DNA of 64,000 bases from an uncultured Eubacteriales bacterium (GCA_934501435.1 CAKSTW010000005.1:1-64000); one strand, 5' to 3'. Counted from the first letter of the stretch, positions 1 through 7,853 are shown. Translations and numbers: made by a program. The notes: a model not told the origin generated them from the letters alone.

Positions 1-1470
1 GAGGTTGAAGCCGGGAACGTGGCGACCGTCATAACAAAAGACCTTTCCCGTCTGGGACGTAATTATCTGAAAACCGGCGAACTGATAGAGATTGTTTTCC
101 CCGAATACGAAGTGCGCTACATTGCCATTAACGACGGTGTAGACACAGCGAGGGAAGATAACGAGTTTACCCCTCTGCGGAACTGGTTCAACGAGTTTTA
201 CGCCCGCGACACCTCAAAGAAAATCCGGGCTGTCAAACAGGCAAAGGCACAGAAAGGCGAGCGCGTCAACGGCGAAGCTCCTTACGGCTACCTTATCGAC
301 CCGGATAACCGCAATCATCTGATACCCGACCCGGAAACGGCACACGTCGTAAAACAGATTTTTGCAATGTATGTACGGGGCGACCGTATGTGTGAAATCC
401 AGAACTGGCTGCGGGACAATGAGATATTGACCGTCGGGGAACTGCGCTACCGCAGGACAGGGAGCAAACGCCACCCCCGCCCACAGCTCAACGCATGGTA
501 CAACTGGCCGGATAAGACACTGTACGACATTCTGACAAGGAAAGAGTATTTAGGGCATACCATAACCGGGAAAACCTACAAGGTATCTTATAAGTCGAAA
601 AAGACGAAAAAGAACCCGGAGGAAAAAAGGTATTTCTTCCCCAACACTCACGAACCTTTGATTGATGAAGAAACCTTTGAACTTGCACAGAAGCGGATTG
701 CCACCCGGCAACGCCCGACAAAGGTTGATGAAATTGACCTGTTTTCCGGGCTGCTCTTTTGTGGGGACTGCGGCTACAAAATGTATGCAGTACGCGGAGC
801 CGGGACGCTTGAACGGAAACACGCCTACACTTGCGGCAACTACCGCAACCGGGCAAGAAATGATATGCTCTGCACTACGCATTATATCCGCAAAAGCGTA
901 TTGAAAGAACTTGTCCTTGCAGACTTGCAGCGAGTAACGTCTTATGTGAAAGAGCATGAACAGGAGTTTATCGAAACCGCCAACGAGTGCAGCGCAAAGG
1001 CAGTACAAAAGACGCTGACACAGCAGCGGAAAGAACTTGACAAGGCGCAGAACCGTATTAACGAGCTGAACATCTTATTCCGCAAGCTCTACGAGGACAA
1101 CGCTTTAGGGAAACTTTCAGATGAACAATTTGCTTTTCTGACTTCCGGCTATGATGAAGAAAAAAAGACGCTGACCCGGAGGATTGCGGAGCTGTCACAG
1201 GAAATCGACAACGCCACCGAGCGCAGCGCGGACGTAAAAAGGTTTGTCGCACTGGTACGCAGATACACAGCGATTGAAGAACTGACCTACGAAAACGTCC
1301 ATGAATTTATTGACCGTATTCTTATTCACGAACTGGATAAGGAAACGAACACCCGCAAAATCGAAATCTTTTATAGCTTTGTCGGCAGAGTTGATACAGG
1401 CGACAAGCCTACTGAAAGTATCTCCTATTTCAGACAGATAGGAGCCGACGTAAAGAGTTATGCTATCTAA
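1..1470 (+). CDS. Large serine recombinase, C-terminal part (5' end outside window)
   Basis: The frame is open from base 1, so the start and the catalytic serine lie left of the window. About 489 residues are visible. They begin in the resolvase domain just before the conserved KDLSRLGRNY segment, which belongs to the catalytic core. The recombinase domain follows (ARDTSKKIR, then APYGY). Next comes a zinc ribbon, CGDCGY with downstream cysteines near residues 275-295, then a long coiled-coil-like stretch rich in Lys, Glu and Arg (about 320-420) and a DUF4368-like tail. Proteins of this type, as in Tn4451/TnpX-like elements, excise and integrate Clostridial mobile elements through a 5'-phosphoserine intermediate. 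Only the 3' end is certain here. Its N-terminal complement may be the fragment at 1519-1707. Confidence 0.9.
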   Translation, partial: EVEAGNVATVITKDLSRLGRNYLKTGELIEIVFPEYEVRYIAINDGVDTAREDNEFTPLRNWFNEFYARDTSKKIRAVKQAKAQKGERVNGEAPYGYLIDPDNRNHLIPDPETAHVVKQIFAMYVRGDRMCEIQNWLRDNEILTVGELRYRRTGSKRHPRPQLNAWYNWPDKTLYDILTRKEYLGHTITGKTYKVSYKSKKTKKNPEEKRYFFPNTHEPLIDEETFELAQKRIATRQRPTKVDEIDLFSGLLFCGDCGYKMYAVRGAGTLERKHAYTCGNYRNRARNDMLCTTHYIRKSVLKELVLADLQRVTSYVKEHEQEFIETANECSAKAVQKTLTQQRKELDKAQNRINELNILFRKLYEDNALGKLSDEQFAFLTSGYDEEKKTLTRRIAELSQEIDNATERSADVKRFVALVRRYTAIEELTYENVHEFIDRILIHELDKETNTRKIEIFYSFVGRVDTGDKPTESISYFRQIGADVKSYAI

Positions 1471-1483
1471 CATACATCAAAAA

Positions 1484-1530
1484 GAGGTAAGATAACACCC
1501 TCTGCAAAAAAGGTATCGTTATCTTACCTC
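1484..1530. repeat. 13-bp perfect inverted repeat between two recombinase pieces
   Basis: GAGGTAAGATAAC (1484-1496) is repeated in inverted orientation at 1518-1530, separated by 21 bp. The left arm starts 13 bp after the stop of the plus-strand recombinase. The right arm starts one codon after the point where the minus-strand fragment stops matching the family. It could be a terminator-like stem, the end of an element, or a recombination junction. Confidence 0.75.
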
Positions 1531-1707
1531 AACAAAGTTTGTTCCCGTATAGCCGTCGTCCGCTAGGAACAGGACATTTTCAAACCCGTTGTCAAGGGCG
1601 TACCTTTCAAGCAAGAGCCTCTGATTGGTAACGCTGTTGGATTCGACAGTCTTTCCGTCGTCCTGACTTAATCTGCCGTATAGTATCGTGTATTTTTGGC
1701 TTGTCAT
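1519..1707 (-). pseudogene. N-terminal fragment of a serine recombinase
   Basis: This 62-codon frame encodes the start of a large serine recombinase. LYGRLSQDD carries the predicted nucleophilic serine, SNSVTNQR follows, and then DDGYTGTNF. Family similarity stops exactly after TNF, where members normally continue with an acidic residue and RP. Here the frame reads VEVR and stops inside the 13-bp inverted repeat. The start is well supported by a GGAGG sequence about 9 nt upstream. The fragment keeps the nucleophile but lacks most of the catalytic core, so alone it should be inactive. The missing part corresponds closely to the gene at 1-1470, which lies in the opposite orientation. Confidence 0.8.
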
Positions 1708-1737
1708 TTTTGCATCCTCCTTTTATGCAGGGCAAGC

Positions 1738-1767
1738 CGATACGGTATCACACAGTATACCGTATCG
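1738..1767. promoter_or_regulatory. Perfect 11-bp hairpin or operator upstream of recombinase fragment
   Basis: CGATACGGTAT (1738-1748) pairs perfectly with ATACCGTATCG (1757-1767) around an 8-nt loop. It lies between the small element gene at 1800-2081 and the ribosome binding site of the recombinase fragment. There is no T-run, so an operator or a translation-blocking hairpin fits better than a terminator. Confidence 0.5.
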
Positions 1768-1799
1768 ACTGCCGAAAGTCTATCCGAAACCGAAAAGTT

Positions 1800-2081
1800 T
1801 CAGATGTTTTTTGCATCCCTTCCGAGGTCTTCGTCTATGAGAGACAGCATTTTGTCCGTAGCTGTGGCTTTGGAGTCAGAGGGGAATACGGAGGAGATAA
1901 TAAACCGCTTTCCCTTTATCAGCATTTCACGCTCCCGGACGCGGACGTCTCCTTCGTGCATGCAGACCGTATCACGGAAGAGAGTGAGCGCCGCGCCGCT
2001 GTCGAATTTTTTAACCACGGCATTCTCCGGCCTGTAGCTGCCGAGGATCCTCGTTTCAAGATATTCTTTGTAATCGTTCAT
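1800..2081 (-). CDS. Small conserved mobile-element protein of unknown function
   Basis: The predicted product has 93 residues, is soluble and charged, and has no signal peptide or membrane segment. It starts MNDYKEYLETRILGSYRPEN, preceded by AAGGAA at good spacing. I recognise the general type as a small protein that accompanies recombinases and conjugation modules in Clostridial elements, but I can assign no function. It is 92 bp upstream of the recombinase fragment on the same strand, so the two may be cotranscribed through the hairpin at 1738-1767. The codon pattern looks gene-like over its whole length. Confidence 0.6.
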   Translation of the reverse strand: MNDYKEYLETRILGSYRPENAVVKKFDSGAALTLFRDTVCMHEGDVRVREREMLIKGKRFIISSVFPSDSKATATDKMLSLIDEDLGRDAKNI

Positions 2082-2583
2082 TGTATTCCTTTCCGCCGTA
2101 AGGCTGTTCGTATTTTCACATTCCGCCCATCACGGGACCGGATTTTCCCTGTAAATCCGCGACCCCTAAATATGCGAGAGATTTATTTGTGCAACCCCTA
2201 AATTGCCGTTTTATTCTTAGACTGCAAAAGCCGTACAAAGCCCCTTGCGGTCGGCGTTGCCGTCCGCTGTGACCCGCCGAGGGATTGCTGTGCAACCTCT
2301 CGGCTTTCTCCTGCTTCTTTTCGTACCGTGTGCCGATTCTCGCGAAACAGGACGCAAACCGCACAAAGGAGCTTGAATCCTGCGAGTCTTGTAGAAGAAG
2401 AACTTCACGGCAGAAAAATGTCCGCACACGCCGCCACAGGCGCCGTATTTCGCTCTTGTGCGCGGCGGTCGGGGGCGTATGCCCAATTCCGCTGTTGTCG
2501 TCACACAGGGCGTTTTTCGGGCTTTGTCGGCAGAGAAAAGAACAATGCAACATTGCAAGTGGGTCGGCGGGGGCTGCAGTGTT
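2082..2583. other. 502-bp stretch without a convincing gene
   Basis: Two minus-strand frames (2116-2553 and 2217-2558) are open here, but both give Arg- and Cys-rich, low-information proteins without a good ribosome binding site, so I do not call them. Visible structure includes a stem CGGATTT/AAATCCG (2139-2159) and two direct copies of ACCCCTAAAT (2162-2171 and 2194-2203, 32 bp apart). These lie upstream of the small gene at 1800-2081 and may be regulatory. Confidence 0.4.
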
Positions 2584-3597
2584 TCATCCTTCCTTCAAGG
2601 ACACCTCTGCTATGTTGCAATCTTCATTTTGGAGCGACCACATCCACCTTGCGCCTGCCTTCCGTGTGACGATGCCGGAGATATTCTTCTTTGCCTCGTT
2701 TACCGTTCGACGAGAGATCCGCCTCTCCGCCGCCGCACGGATGATCTCCTCGCAGTGGATTTCCTCGCCGTCCTCCAGCATGGAGCGGATGAGTGCCTCC
2801 GCCTGCGCGGTCTTGGTTTCCGGTTGTGAGGTGAAGCCCGACAACAGTTCTTCAGCGGAAATCTCATCATAGCCGTCGAGCCAGCGGAAGCCTTCCTCAT
2901 CTCCGAGCTGAAAGGCAAGGGATTTCCCCTCCGGTGCAAGGGAGGATTTGTCATGCACGACGATACGGACAGTTTTGTTTTTCCGCAGCCTGCCCACCAC
3001 GAGAACACTTCTTGCCGCCGCGCGAAAGTCGATGGAGCCGAGCCCGCGGTAGGCGCTGCTCAGGCCTGCCGCCTTGTTGAGATGACCGACAAGGACGACG
3101 GCACAGCCTGTCCTCTGTGCCACCTGACCAACAGACTTCATCACCTCACGAATTTCATTTGCCCGGTTCATATCGATCCGCTCTCCGAGGTAGCCCTGCA
3201 GCGGGTCGAGGATCAGAAGCCGGGCATCGCACTGCACGATGGCTTTTTCGATACGGCTGTCGAGCAGATGCAAGGATTTTTTATCCTCGCGGATATTGAT
3301 GATCCTGTCCTGATCGGCGTCCGCTTCGGTAAGGCGGGGCTTGATGGTATCCTCCAGTCCGTCCTCCGCCGTCTGGTAGATGACGTTGAAGGGAGGCAAC
3401 GGATTCTTCATTCCCGGCATCGGTCTGCCTGCGGAGCAGGCGGCGGCAAGGCGGAGCGCAAGGGTGGTCTTGCCCTCACCGGGGTCGCCCTGCAGAATGG
3501 TCAGCTTTCCGAAGGGGATATACGGATACCAAAGCCAGTCCACCTCCCGCAGCTGCACCTCCGACATTCGGAGGATTTCGGGTTCGTCGTGTATCAT
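2584..3597 (-). CDS. RepA-like AAA family ATPase (AAA_25) of a mobile element
   Basis: This is a RecA-fold ATPase resembling RSF1010 RepA and KaiC-like helicases found on plasmids and integrated elements. It probably acts in element replication. With the chosen start the protein has 337 residues. Walker A is GDPGEGKTT near residue 36, the Walker B region is RLLILDPLQGY, and VVLVGHLNK follows as a sensor-like strand. The C-terminal 80 residues look like a winged-helix regulatory tail (RRTVNEAKK). The start at 3597 has AAAGGA 8 nt upstream. Longer starts at 3648 or 3666 are possible but have poorer sites. Its neighbours are recombinase pieces and gene-poor repeat DNA. Confidence 0.82.
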   Translation of the reverse strand: MIHDEPEILRMSEVQLREVDWLWYPYIPFGKLTILQGDPGEGKTTLALRLAAACSAGRPMPGMKNPLPPFNVIYQTAEDGLEDTIKPRLTEADADQDRIINIREDKKSLHLLDSRIEKAIVQCDARLLILDPLQGYLGERIDMNRANEIREVMKSVGQVAQRTGCAVVLVGHLNKAAGLSSAYRGLGSIDFRAAARSVLVVGRLRKNKTVRIVVHDKSSLAPEGKSLAFQLGDEEGFRWLDGYDEISAEELLSGFTSQPETKTAQAEALIRSMLEDGEEIHCEEIIRAAAERRISRRTVNEAKKNISGIVTRKAGARWMWSLQNEDCNIAEVSLKEG

Positions 3598-4048
3598 AAT
3601 GTTTTTCCTTTCTTTTCTGTTGTTTTCTCCTTCGGTCGGCACAGTCATATACATCCCGCCTTTCATAAAAATTTGCTTTGCGGCGCACGTCTCTGTCCTG
3701 TAAGAGAAAGTTCACCGTCCTTTCCCGCGCTCCGCAGTTTTTCCTGTACACCCGACAGCGTTCCTACGCTCCTTCTGACCGTGTATCGCATCGGCGTTTG
3801 TGCTTTGCTTGCCGTGTCCTCCTTCGAGAGCGCATGGTCTGCGCCTTTCTCCTACGGCACGACCCCACGGATCGCTGTCCTCGCAAAGTCCGCCGCCACA
3901 TATCCTGTCGGCAGGGTATTCGATTGTGTTTGAGAGGATATCCCCTAATTCTCCTTTGGGAAACGATTCTCCGGCTGTCATAGTTGTGTCATAACGGCGG
4001 AGAGGAGAGAAGAATATCCCTTCACTTTTCCTGCCGATTCAATGCCTG

Positions 4049-4069
4049 CCTGACATAATCCTGACATAA
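4049..4069. repeat. Two tandem CCTGACATAA repeats
   Basis: CCTGACATAA occurs at 4049-4058 and again at 4060-4069, an 11-bp period that places both copies on the same DNA face. CTGCC upstream (4031) and GGCAG downstream (4071) could pair around them. A protein-binding site is plausible. Confidence 0.45.
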
Positions 4070-4149
4070 CGGCAGAAAAGAAATATGTCCGGCGAGGGAA
4101 AGTCCTTCACCTGTTTCCTCACTCAGAAGCGTTTTTTACACCTGTTTCG

Positions 4150-4275
4150 AAAAATTTATCCTCTCACTTTTCATGGTAAAAAAGTGCCGGGGGTACAACC
4201 AAAAATTTTCCCTCTCACTTTTTAAGCCGAAAAAACGAGGGGTCTATGCGCAGAAAATTTACCCCCTTACTTTTT
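4150..4275. repeat. Three iteron-like repeats with about 52-bp spacing
   Basis: Related units lie at 4150-4171, 4201-4223 and 4253-4275. Each has an A-rich AAAATTT block, a pyrimidine core (CTCTCACTTTT or CCCTTACTTTTT) and then an A-tract. The core starts are about 51 and 52 bp apart, close to five helical turns, so bound proteins would line up on one face. They sit 5' of the RepA-like gene. Confidence 0.55.
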
Positions 4276-4287
4276 CAGCCAAAAAAT

Positions 4288-4305
4288 CGGGTAGTTGACT
4301 ACCCG
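4288..4305. repeat. Palindrome CGGGTAGTTGACTACCCG
   Basis: A stem of 7-8 bp with a very short loop directly follows the third iteron-like unit. It is flanked by A-tracts on both sides. It could be an operator, a nick or processing site, or part of an origin. Nothing in the sequence decides between these. Confidence 0.5.
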
Positions 4306-4410
4306 AAAAACGAAAAGTTTACAAAATGTTCAAAGTTAACAGAGCGATTTGAGCGCAAAAAAAGACGCCTGCTTTTTTACAAGCAGACGCCCATTGGAGA
4401 TATGCTGGTT

Positions 4411-5121
4411 CTATTTGTTGCGCAGGCGGAAAACTCCGTCCGAATCATCTCTTGCCTTGAGAACGGCGGCAAGCTCCGCAATGAATTTCCGATTGAGGTG
4501 ATCCACGCTGCCGCGGTTCATGCCGTGCGCCTCGGCATATTTGCGGACGGACTTGCCCTCGATATACCGTTCCTTGAAATACGCGCCGTAGTCCTTGAGA
4601 ACGGTTTTGAGACAGTCGTTCAGAAAGGACAAGTCCTCTTTGAGAATTTCGAATTCTTCCTTCTCCAACAAGCCGATATACCGTTTCTGCGACACGCACA
4701 GCCTGTATCGGCGCAGATCGGTTTTATAGTTTTTGCAAAGGTCTTTAGCGTAGTCGGTATAGGTCTGAGCAGAGCGAAAGCGGCGGTATTCGTATGCAAG
4801 CTCTTCCTCGTCCTTCGGCTTCTTCCTTCGGACGGGGCCGCCAAAGCCGCCGCCTTTCAGATTCTCTATATGCGTGTCCGTAATCCTGACCTGCGGCTGA
4901 CGGGTGAACTTATCTACCCGTTCGCCGTTCACCTCTACCGTTTCGCAGAAGGATTCCTTTGTCATGCAGTAATATTTACATTCGCAGGTGTCGATCCCCT
5001 CGTGGAAGATGACCATCTGCTCTCCGGTATCCGCATCGGGAACAACGGCTACCACATAGACGAATTTGCTGTCGTGCCGCCTGTAGAAGCCGGCGAATAT
5101 TCTTCTGTTGCGCTTTCCCAT
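4411..5121 (-). CDS. Element protein of unknown function with sigma-region-4-like C-terminus
   Basis: The product has 236 residues. The first 60 form a beta-rich segment (FAGFYRRHDSKFVYVVAVV, then TGEQMVIFHEG) that weakly resembles DUF1653 proteins; that comparison is tentative. The middle is basic and proline-rich (about 85-100). The last 70 residues resemble a sigma-factor region 4 or other helix-turn-helix: YIEGKSVRKYAEAHGMNRGS is followed by a second helix. A DNA-binding regulator is possible. The start is preceded by AAGGGG at 6 nt spacing. It lies 37 bp downstream of the ABC permease on the same strand and could be the last gene of that transcript or an independent element gene. Confidence 0.6.
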   Translation of the reverse strand: MGKRNRRIFAGFYRRHDSKFVYVVAVVPDADTGEQMVIFHEGIDTCECKYYCMTKESFCETVEVNGERVDKFTRQPQVRITDTHIENLKGGGFGGPVRRKKPKDEEELAYEYRRFRSAQTYTDYAKDLCKNYKTDLRRYRLCVSQKRYIGLLEKEEFEILKEDLSFLNDCLKTVLKDYGAYFKERYIEGKSVRKYAEAHGMNRGSVDHLNRKFIAELAAVLKARDDSDGVFRLRNK

Positions 5122-5158
5122 AGGCGCCCCTTCCTGCGCTTGCGGAATATATTTGATT

Positions 5159-6388
5159 TTATGCTTTCCGTATCTCTTTGAAAATGGAGACTATCGTCGG
5201 TTTTCTTCCGTAAAGCAATACTCCTACACGGTATATCTTGGCAGAAAGAAAGCCGATTCCTACGGTTGAACCGATAAGAACCGCAATGGAGATTGCGATT
5301 TCATACCACGCTACCGTGCTCATGCAGATTCTCGTAAACATCGCCATGGGTGAAATGAACGGGATATACGAACAGATTTTCATCAGCGTCGTATCAACGT
5401 TTCCTCCCGCCATAGCAAACACGACAATCATAAAGGCAATAATAAACAAAAACGTGATCGGCAACACCGAGGTATTTATATCCTCCAATTTTGAAGCCGT
5501 CGATCCGACTGCGGCGTAAAGAAAGGCATAAACAAGAAAACCGAGAGCGAAGAAGACAAGCATATAGACAAACAGGTCAACGGGAATATTGAAGAAGGAT
5601 GCGATCATCATGTTATCGTTCCATGCGGATTTATTGACACCGTAAAACAGAATCGCGGAGCCGAATACCGCTATAAGCTGAGCAAATCCGGCAATACAGG
5701 AGGCCAGAACCTTGCCGAACATCATGCTTGCGGGCTTTGCGCTGGTTATCAGCACTTCCATCGCTCTTGAGCTTTTTTCCGTCGCTACGTTGGTTGCAAC
5801 CAGTTGACCGTAAAGCATGATCACCATATACAAAGCAAAAACCATGATATAGGTGTAGAAAAAGTTCTGTGTCTGATCTTTTCCGAGCACACTCGTATTC
5901 CCACGGATGTTGGCGGACATAATCTCTCCTACCTGCTCGGGCGTAAAGCCGTACCGAATCATCGCATTTGCTCTGTAGGCCTCCTGCAATGCGGCATTGG
6001 CAACAGACATGTTATAATCGGAGATAGAAAGATTGTTTACGTAATACGTGTATGAATCCGCACTGTCCATAACAAATGCACATTCTGCATCTCCCGAAAT
6101 TACCTGTTCTTTGATTTCTTCGATTGTTCCGCCGGACACCGTTACATTGTAACCGGTAAAGGCTGCGGAGAAATACTCTTTGACGAAACCCGAAAGAGCT
6201 TCATCCTCCGCATATACGATCATCACGGGCTTTTCTTTCGTACTGTCGCTTTGGAACGCAGATTTGATGTTGGGAATGAACATAACAACTGCGAGCACCA
6301 CAACGAGAAAAATCGTACTGCCCACAAAAATCTTGTTTTTCAAATAGCCTTTGATTTCAAATCTGAATATTTTTCCAAACTGTTTCAT
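5159..6388 (-). CDS. ABC-2 type exporter permease (NatB/YhaP-like)
   Basis: The 409-residue integral membrane protein has the ABC2_membrane_3 layout. An N-terminal helix (about 20-40) is followed by an extracytoplasmic domain of about 130 residues, then a C-terminal group of five to six helices from about residue 180 to 390. FEIKGYLKNKIFV at the N-terminus and TEKSSRAMEVLITSAKP before the membrane bundle are typical of NatB and YhaP proteins. It should form the membrane channel for the ATPase encoded just upstream (15-bp gap) and export an ion, peptide or drug. The substrate is not visible from sequence. AGGAGG stands 10 nt before the start. Confidence 0.88.
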   Translation of the reverse strand: MKQFGKIFRFEIKGYLKNKIFVGSTIFLVVVLAVVMFIPNIKSAFQSDSTKEKPVMIVYAEDEALSGFVKEYFSAAFTGYNVTVSGGTIEEIKEQVISGDAECAFVMDSADSYTYYVNNLSISDYNMSVANAALQEAYRANAMIRYGFTPEQVGEIMSANIRGNTSVLGKDQTQNFFYTYIMVFALYMVIMLYGQLVATNVATEKSSRAMEVLITSAKPASMMFGKVLASCIAGFAQLIAVFGSAILFYGVNKSAWNDNMMIASFFNIPVDLFVYMLVFFALGFLVYAFLYAAVGSTASKLEDINTSVLPITFLFIIAFMIVVFAMAGGNVDTTLMKICSYIPFISPMAMFTRICMSTVAWYEIAISIAVLIGSTVGIGFLSAKIYRVGVLLYGRKPTIVSIFKEIRKA

Positions 6389-6403
6389 AATCGTCCTGCC
6401 TCC

Positions 6404-7294
6404 TTATTCCTGTTCGACCGCATATTCCACGAATATATCGTTCAGGGAGGGTTCAAACACCTTGATCTCGTCAACATCATACTTTTCCGCAAGGTGTTTC
6501 ATTGCGGTCTGCTTATCGTTGGGACTTGCAAGCCGAAGTATGAGAGAGCCATCCTCCTGTACGGTGCAGTCGTCTTTGAAATCTGCTTTGATCTGTTCGG
6601 GATTTTCCGTGCGCACGACTAAACGGTCGCGGAGATAATTTCTCTTGATTTCGCGGATGTCGCCGTGAAGCACGACTTTTCCCGCATTGAGAATGGCAAT
6701 GCTGTCGCAAAACTCCTCTATGTAGCTCATCTGATGGCTTGAAAACAAAACGATTTTTCCCCGCGCAATCTGTTCCTTCACCACATCCTTCAGAAGTATT
6801 GCATTGACCGGATCAAGTCCGGAAAACGGCTCGTCGAGAATAACGATTTGGGGATCGTGTGCAAGTGCTGTGATCAACTGTACTTTCTGTTGATTCCCTT
6901 TGGATAGAATATCCAGCCGTTTATTGCGATACTCGTACAACTCCAGTCTTTTCAGCCAACGATCTACCGACTGCACGGCGTCTGTACGCTTCATTCCTTT
7001 CAGCTCGGCAAAATAGACAAGTTGGTCTATAATCAACTTTTTAGGGTACAGACCCCGTTCTTCTGGAAGATATCCAAGGCTTATTTTATCATAATCAATC
7101 GGATTGCCGTCTGTCAGCACCTCGCCAGCATCAGCGGGAAACACATTCATCAGAATACGGATAGAGGTTGTTTTTCCGGCGCCGTTTCTTCCGAGCAACC
7201 CAAACGCCTTTCCGCTTTCTGCGACAAACGAAACTCCCTTGAGAACTTTCTTTTCGCCGAAAGACTTGTCGATGTTTTTCAGTTCAAGCAACAT
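6404..7294 (-). CDS. ABC exporter ATP-binding subunit (NatA/YhaQ-like)
   Basis: The 296-residue ATPase drives the adjacent permease. Walker A is GRNGAGKTT near residue 39, the signature is LSKGNQQK, Walker B is IVILDEPFSGLDP, and the switch histidine lies in LFSSHQM. After about residue 215 comes a DUF4162-like tail ending SLNDIFVEYAVEQE, typical of the YhaQ and NatA branch rather than importers. The start at 7294 is chosen because GAGGTG lies 8 nt upstream. A longer start at 7312 lacks a site. The mRNA leader of about 300 nt contains a small ORF and alternative stems, which suggests attenuation control. Confidence 0.9.
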   Translation of the reverse strand: MLLELKNIDKSFGEKKVLKGVSFVAESGKAFGLLGRNGAGKTTSIRILMNVFPADAGEVLTDGNPIDYDKISLGYLPEERGLYPKKLIIDQLVYFAELKGMKRTDAVQSVDRWLKRLELYEYRNKRLDILSKGNQQKVQLITALAHDPQIVILDEPFSGLDPVNAILLKDVVKEQIARGKIVLFSSHQMSYIEEFCDSIAILNAGKVVLHGDIREIKRNYLRDRLVVRTENPEQIKADFKDDCTVQEDGSLILRLASPNDKQTAMKHLAEKYDVDEIKVFEPSLNDIFVEYAVEQE

Positions 7295-7400
7295 ATTTTG
7301 TACACCTCGCAAAAATCTTTTTAATGGAAAGATACTGCTTTTAAGTTTTTATTGGTTGAAAACGGCATTCGCTCATGGAAAAGCAGGCACGGAATAAACA

Positions 7401-7432
7401 AGAAGGCAGGGTGCACACGCACTCTGCCTTCT
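7401..7432 (-). terminator. Terminator-like stem in the leader of the ABC operon
   Basis: Read on the minus strand, AGAAGGCAG and CTGCCTTCT form the base of a 14-bp stem (one G-U pair) with a 4-nt loop. TTGTTTATT follows. It lies about 105 nt upstream of the ATPase start and downstream of the promoter, where an attenuator would be expected. Confidence 0.6.
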
Positions 7433-7456
7433 GACATAACAACCCTGTGAAATTAC

Positions 7457-7503
7457 CGAGCGGACTGAATAGGCACGACAAGAAAGCGGTCACACACCGC
7501 TCG
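7457..7503 (-). promoter_or_regulatory. Mutually exclusive stems in the ABC operon leader
   Basis: On the minus strand GCGGT/ACCGC can form a local hairpin (7500-7486). The overlapping CGAGCGG (7503-7497) can instead pair over seven bases with CCGCTCG (7463-7457). The two cannot form together, as in classical attenuators. They lie between the leader ORF and the terminator-like stem. Confidence 0.45.
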
Positions 7504-7531
7504 AAGGATGCAGTTGTACCTCTGTGCATCG

Positions 7532-7576
7532 TCATAGCCTCGTCCTCGCTTTGCGCTTTTTCTTCACCTCGGTCAT
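7532..7576 (-). CDS. Putative 14-residue leader peptide MTEVKKKRKARTRL
   Basis: A complete ATG-to-TGA frame of 15 codons starts about 36 nt after the expected transcription start of the exporter operon. The peptide is strongly basic (eight of 14 residues are Lys or Arg), so ribosome pausing on Lys/Arg codons could affect the stems just downstream. A weak point is the lack of a clear Shine-Dalgarno sequence: the nearest GGAG is about 18 nt away and lies in a small hairpin (7584-7600). Role and translation are inferred. Confidence 0.4.
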   Translation of the reverse strand: MTEVKKKRKARTRL

Positions 7577-7619
7577 TTTGGAAACTGGATATTCTCCAGT
7601 TGAGTCTACTATTGTATAT

Positions 7620-7648
7620 AGTATAGCATAAAATCGTGACAAATACAA
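7620..7648 (-). promoter_or_regulatory. Sigma-A type promoter of the ABC exporter operon
   Basis: On the minus strand TTGTAT (7648-7643), a 17-bp spacer and TATACT (7625-7620) match a vegetative promoter. Transcription would start near 7612, giving an unusually long leader of about 318 nt before the ATPase start. Confidence 0.65.
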
Positions 7649-7719
7649 CCTCTTTTCACCTGATTTCGAATTTTTTCGAAGATTTCAGCCATTCTGCGAA
7701 CAAAACTGCTGACCTAAGC

Positions 7720-7766
7720 TAAAAAAGCAGGAAAGCGGAAGCCTTTTTGACTCCCGCTTTCCTGCT
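7720..7766 (-). terminator. Rho-independent terminator after tyrS
   Basis: On the minus strand a perfect 13-bp stem (AGCAGGAAAGCGG with its complement, 7766-7754 and 7738-7726) is followed by TTTTTT. It lies about 90 bp past the tyrS stop and separates housekeeping DNA from the accessory region. Confidence 0.85.
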
Positions 7767-7853
7767 TGCCTCGTATCGACTTTAGCCCACCGGTCATTTT
7801 TTGTCCCTTTGGGCGTAAAGCCTTCCGATATGCCGTGTTTTTTTTTATATTGA

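Larger units (their letters stand above)
3598..4410. other. Gene-poor region between the RepA-like gene and the next gene
   Basis: Roughly 800 bp show no credible gene on either strand. The stretch has its own base composition, with T-rich and CTCTC-type tracts. It contains a pair of 10-bp direct repeats, three approximately 52-bp units and a palindrome, listed separately. It could be the origin or control region of the element, since it precedes the RepA-like ATPase on the minus strand. Confidence 0.45.

Noticed and set aside
2116..2558. Two overlapping minus-strand frames upstream of the small element gene
   Set aside because: Arg/Cys-rich translation, no convincing ribosome site and the two compete with each other. 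Left as unresolved.
2953..3933. Plus-strand frame of 326 codons across the RepA-like gene
   Set aside because: Overlaps the well-supported ATPase in antisense and has no recognisable motif.
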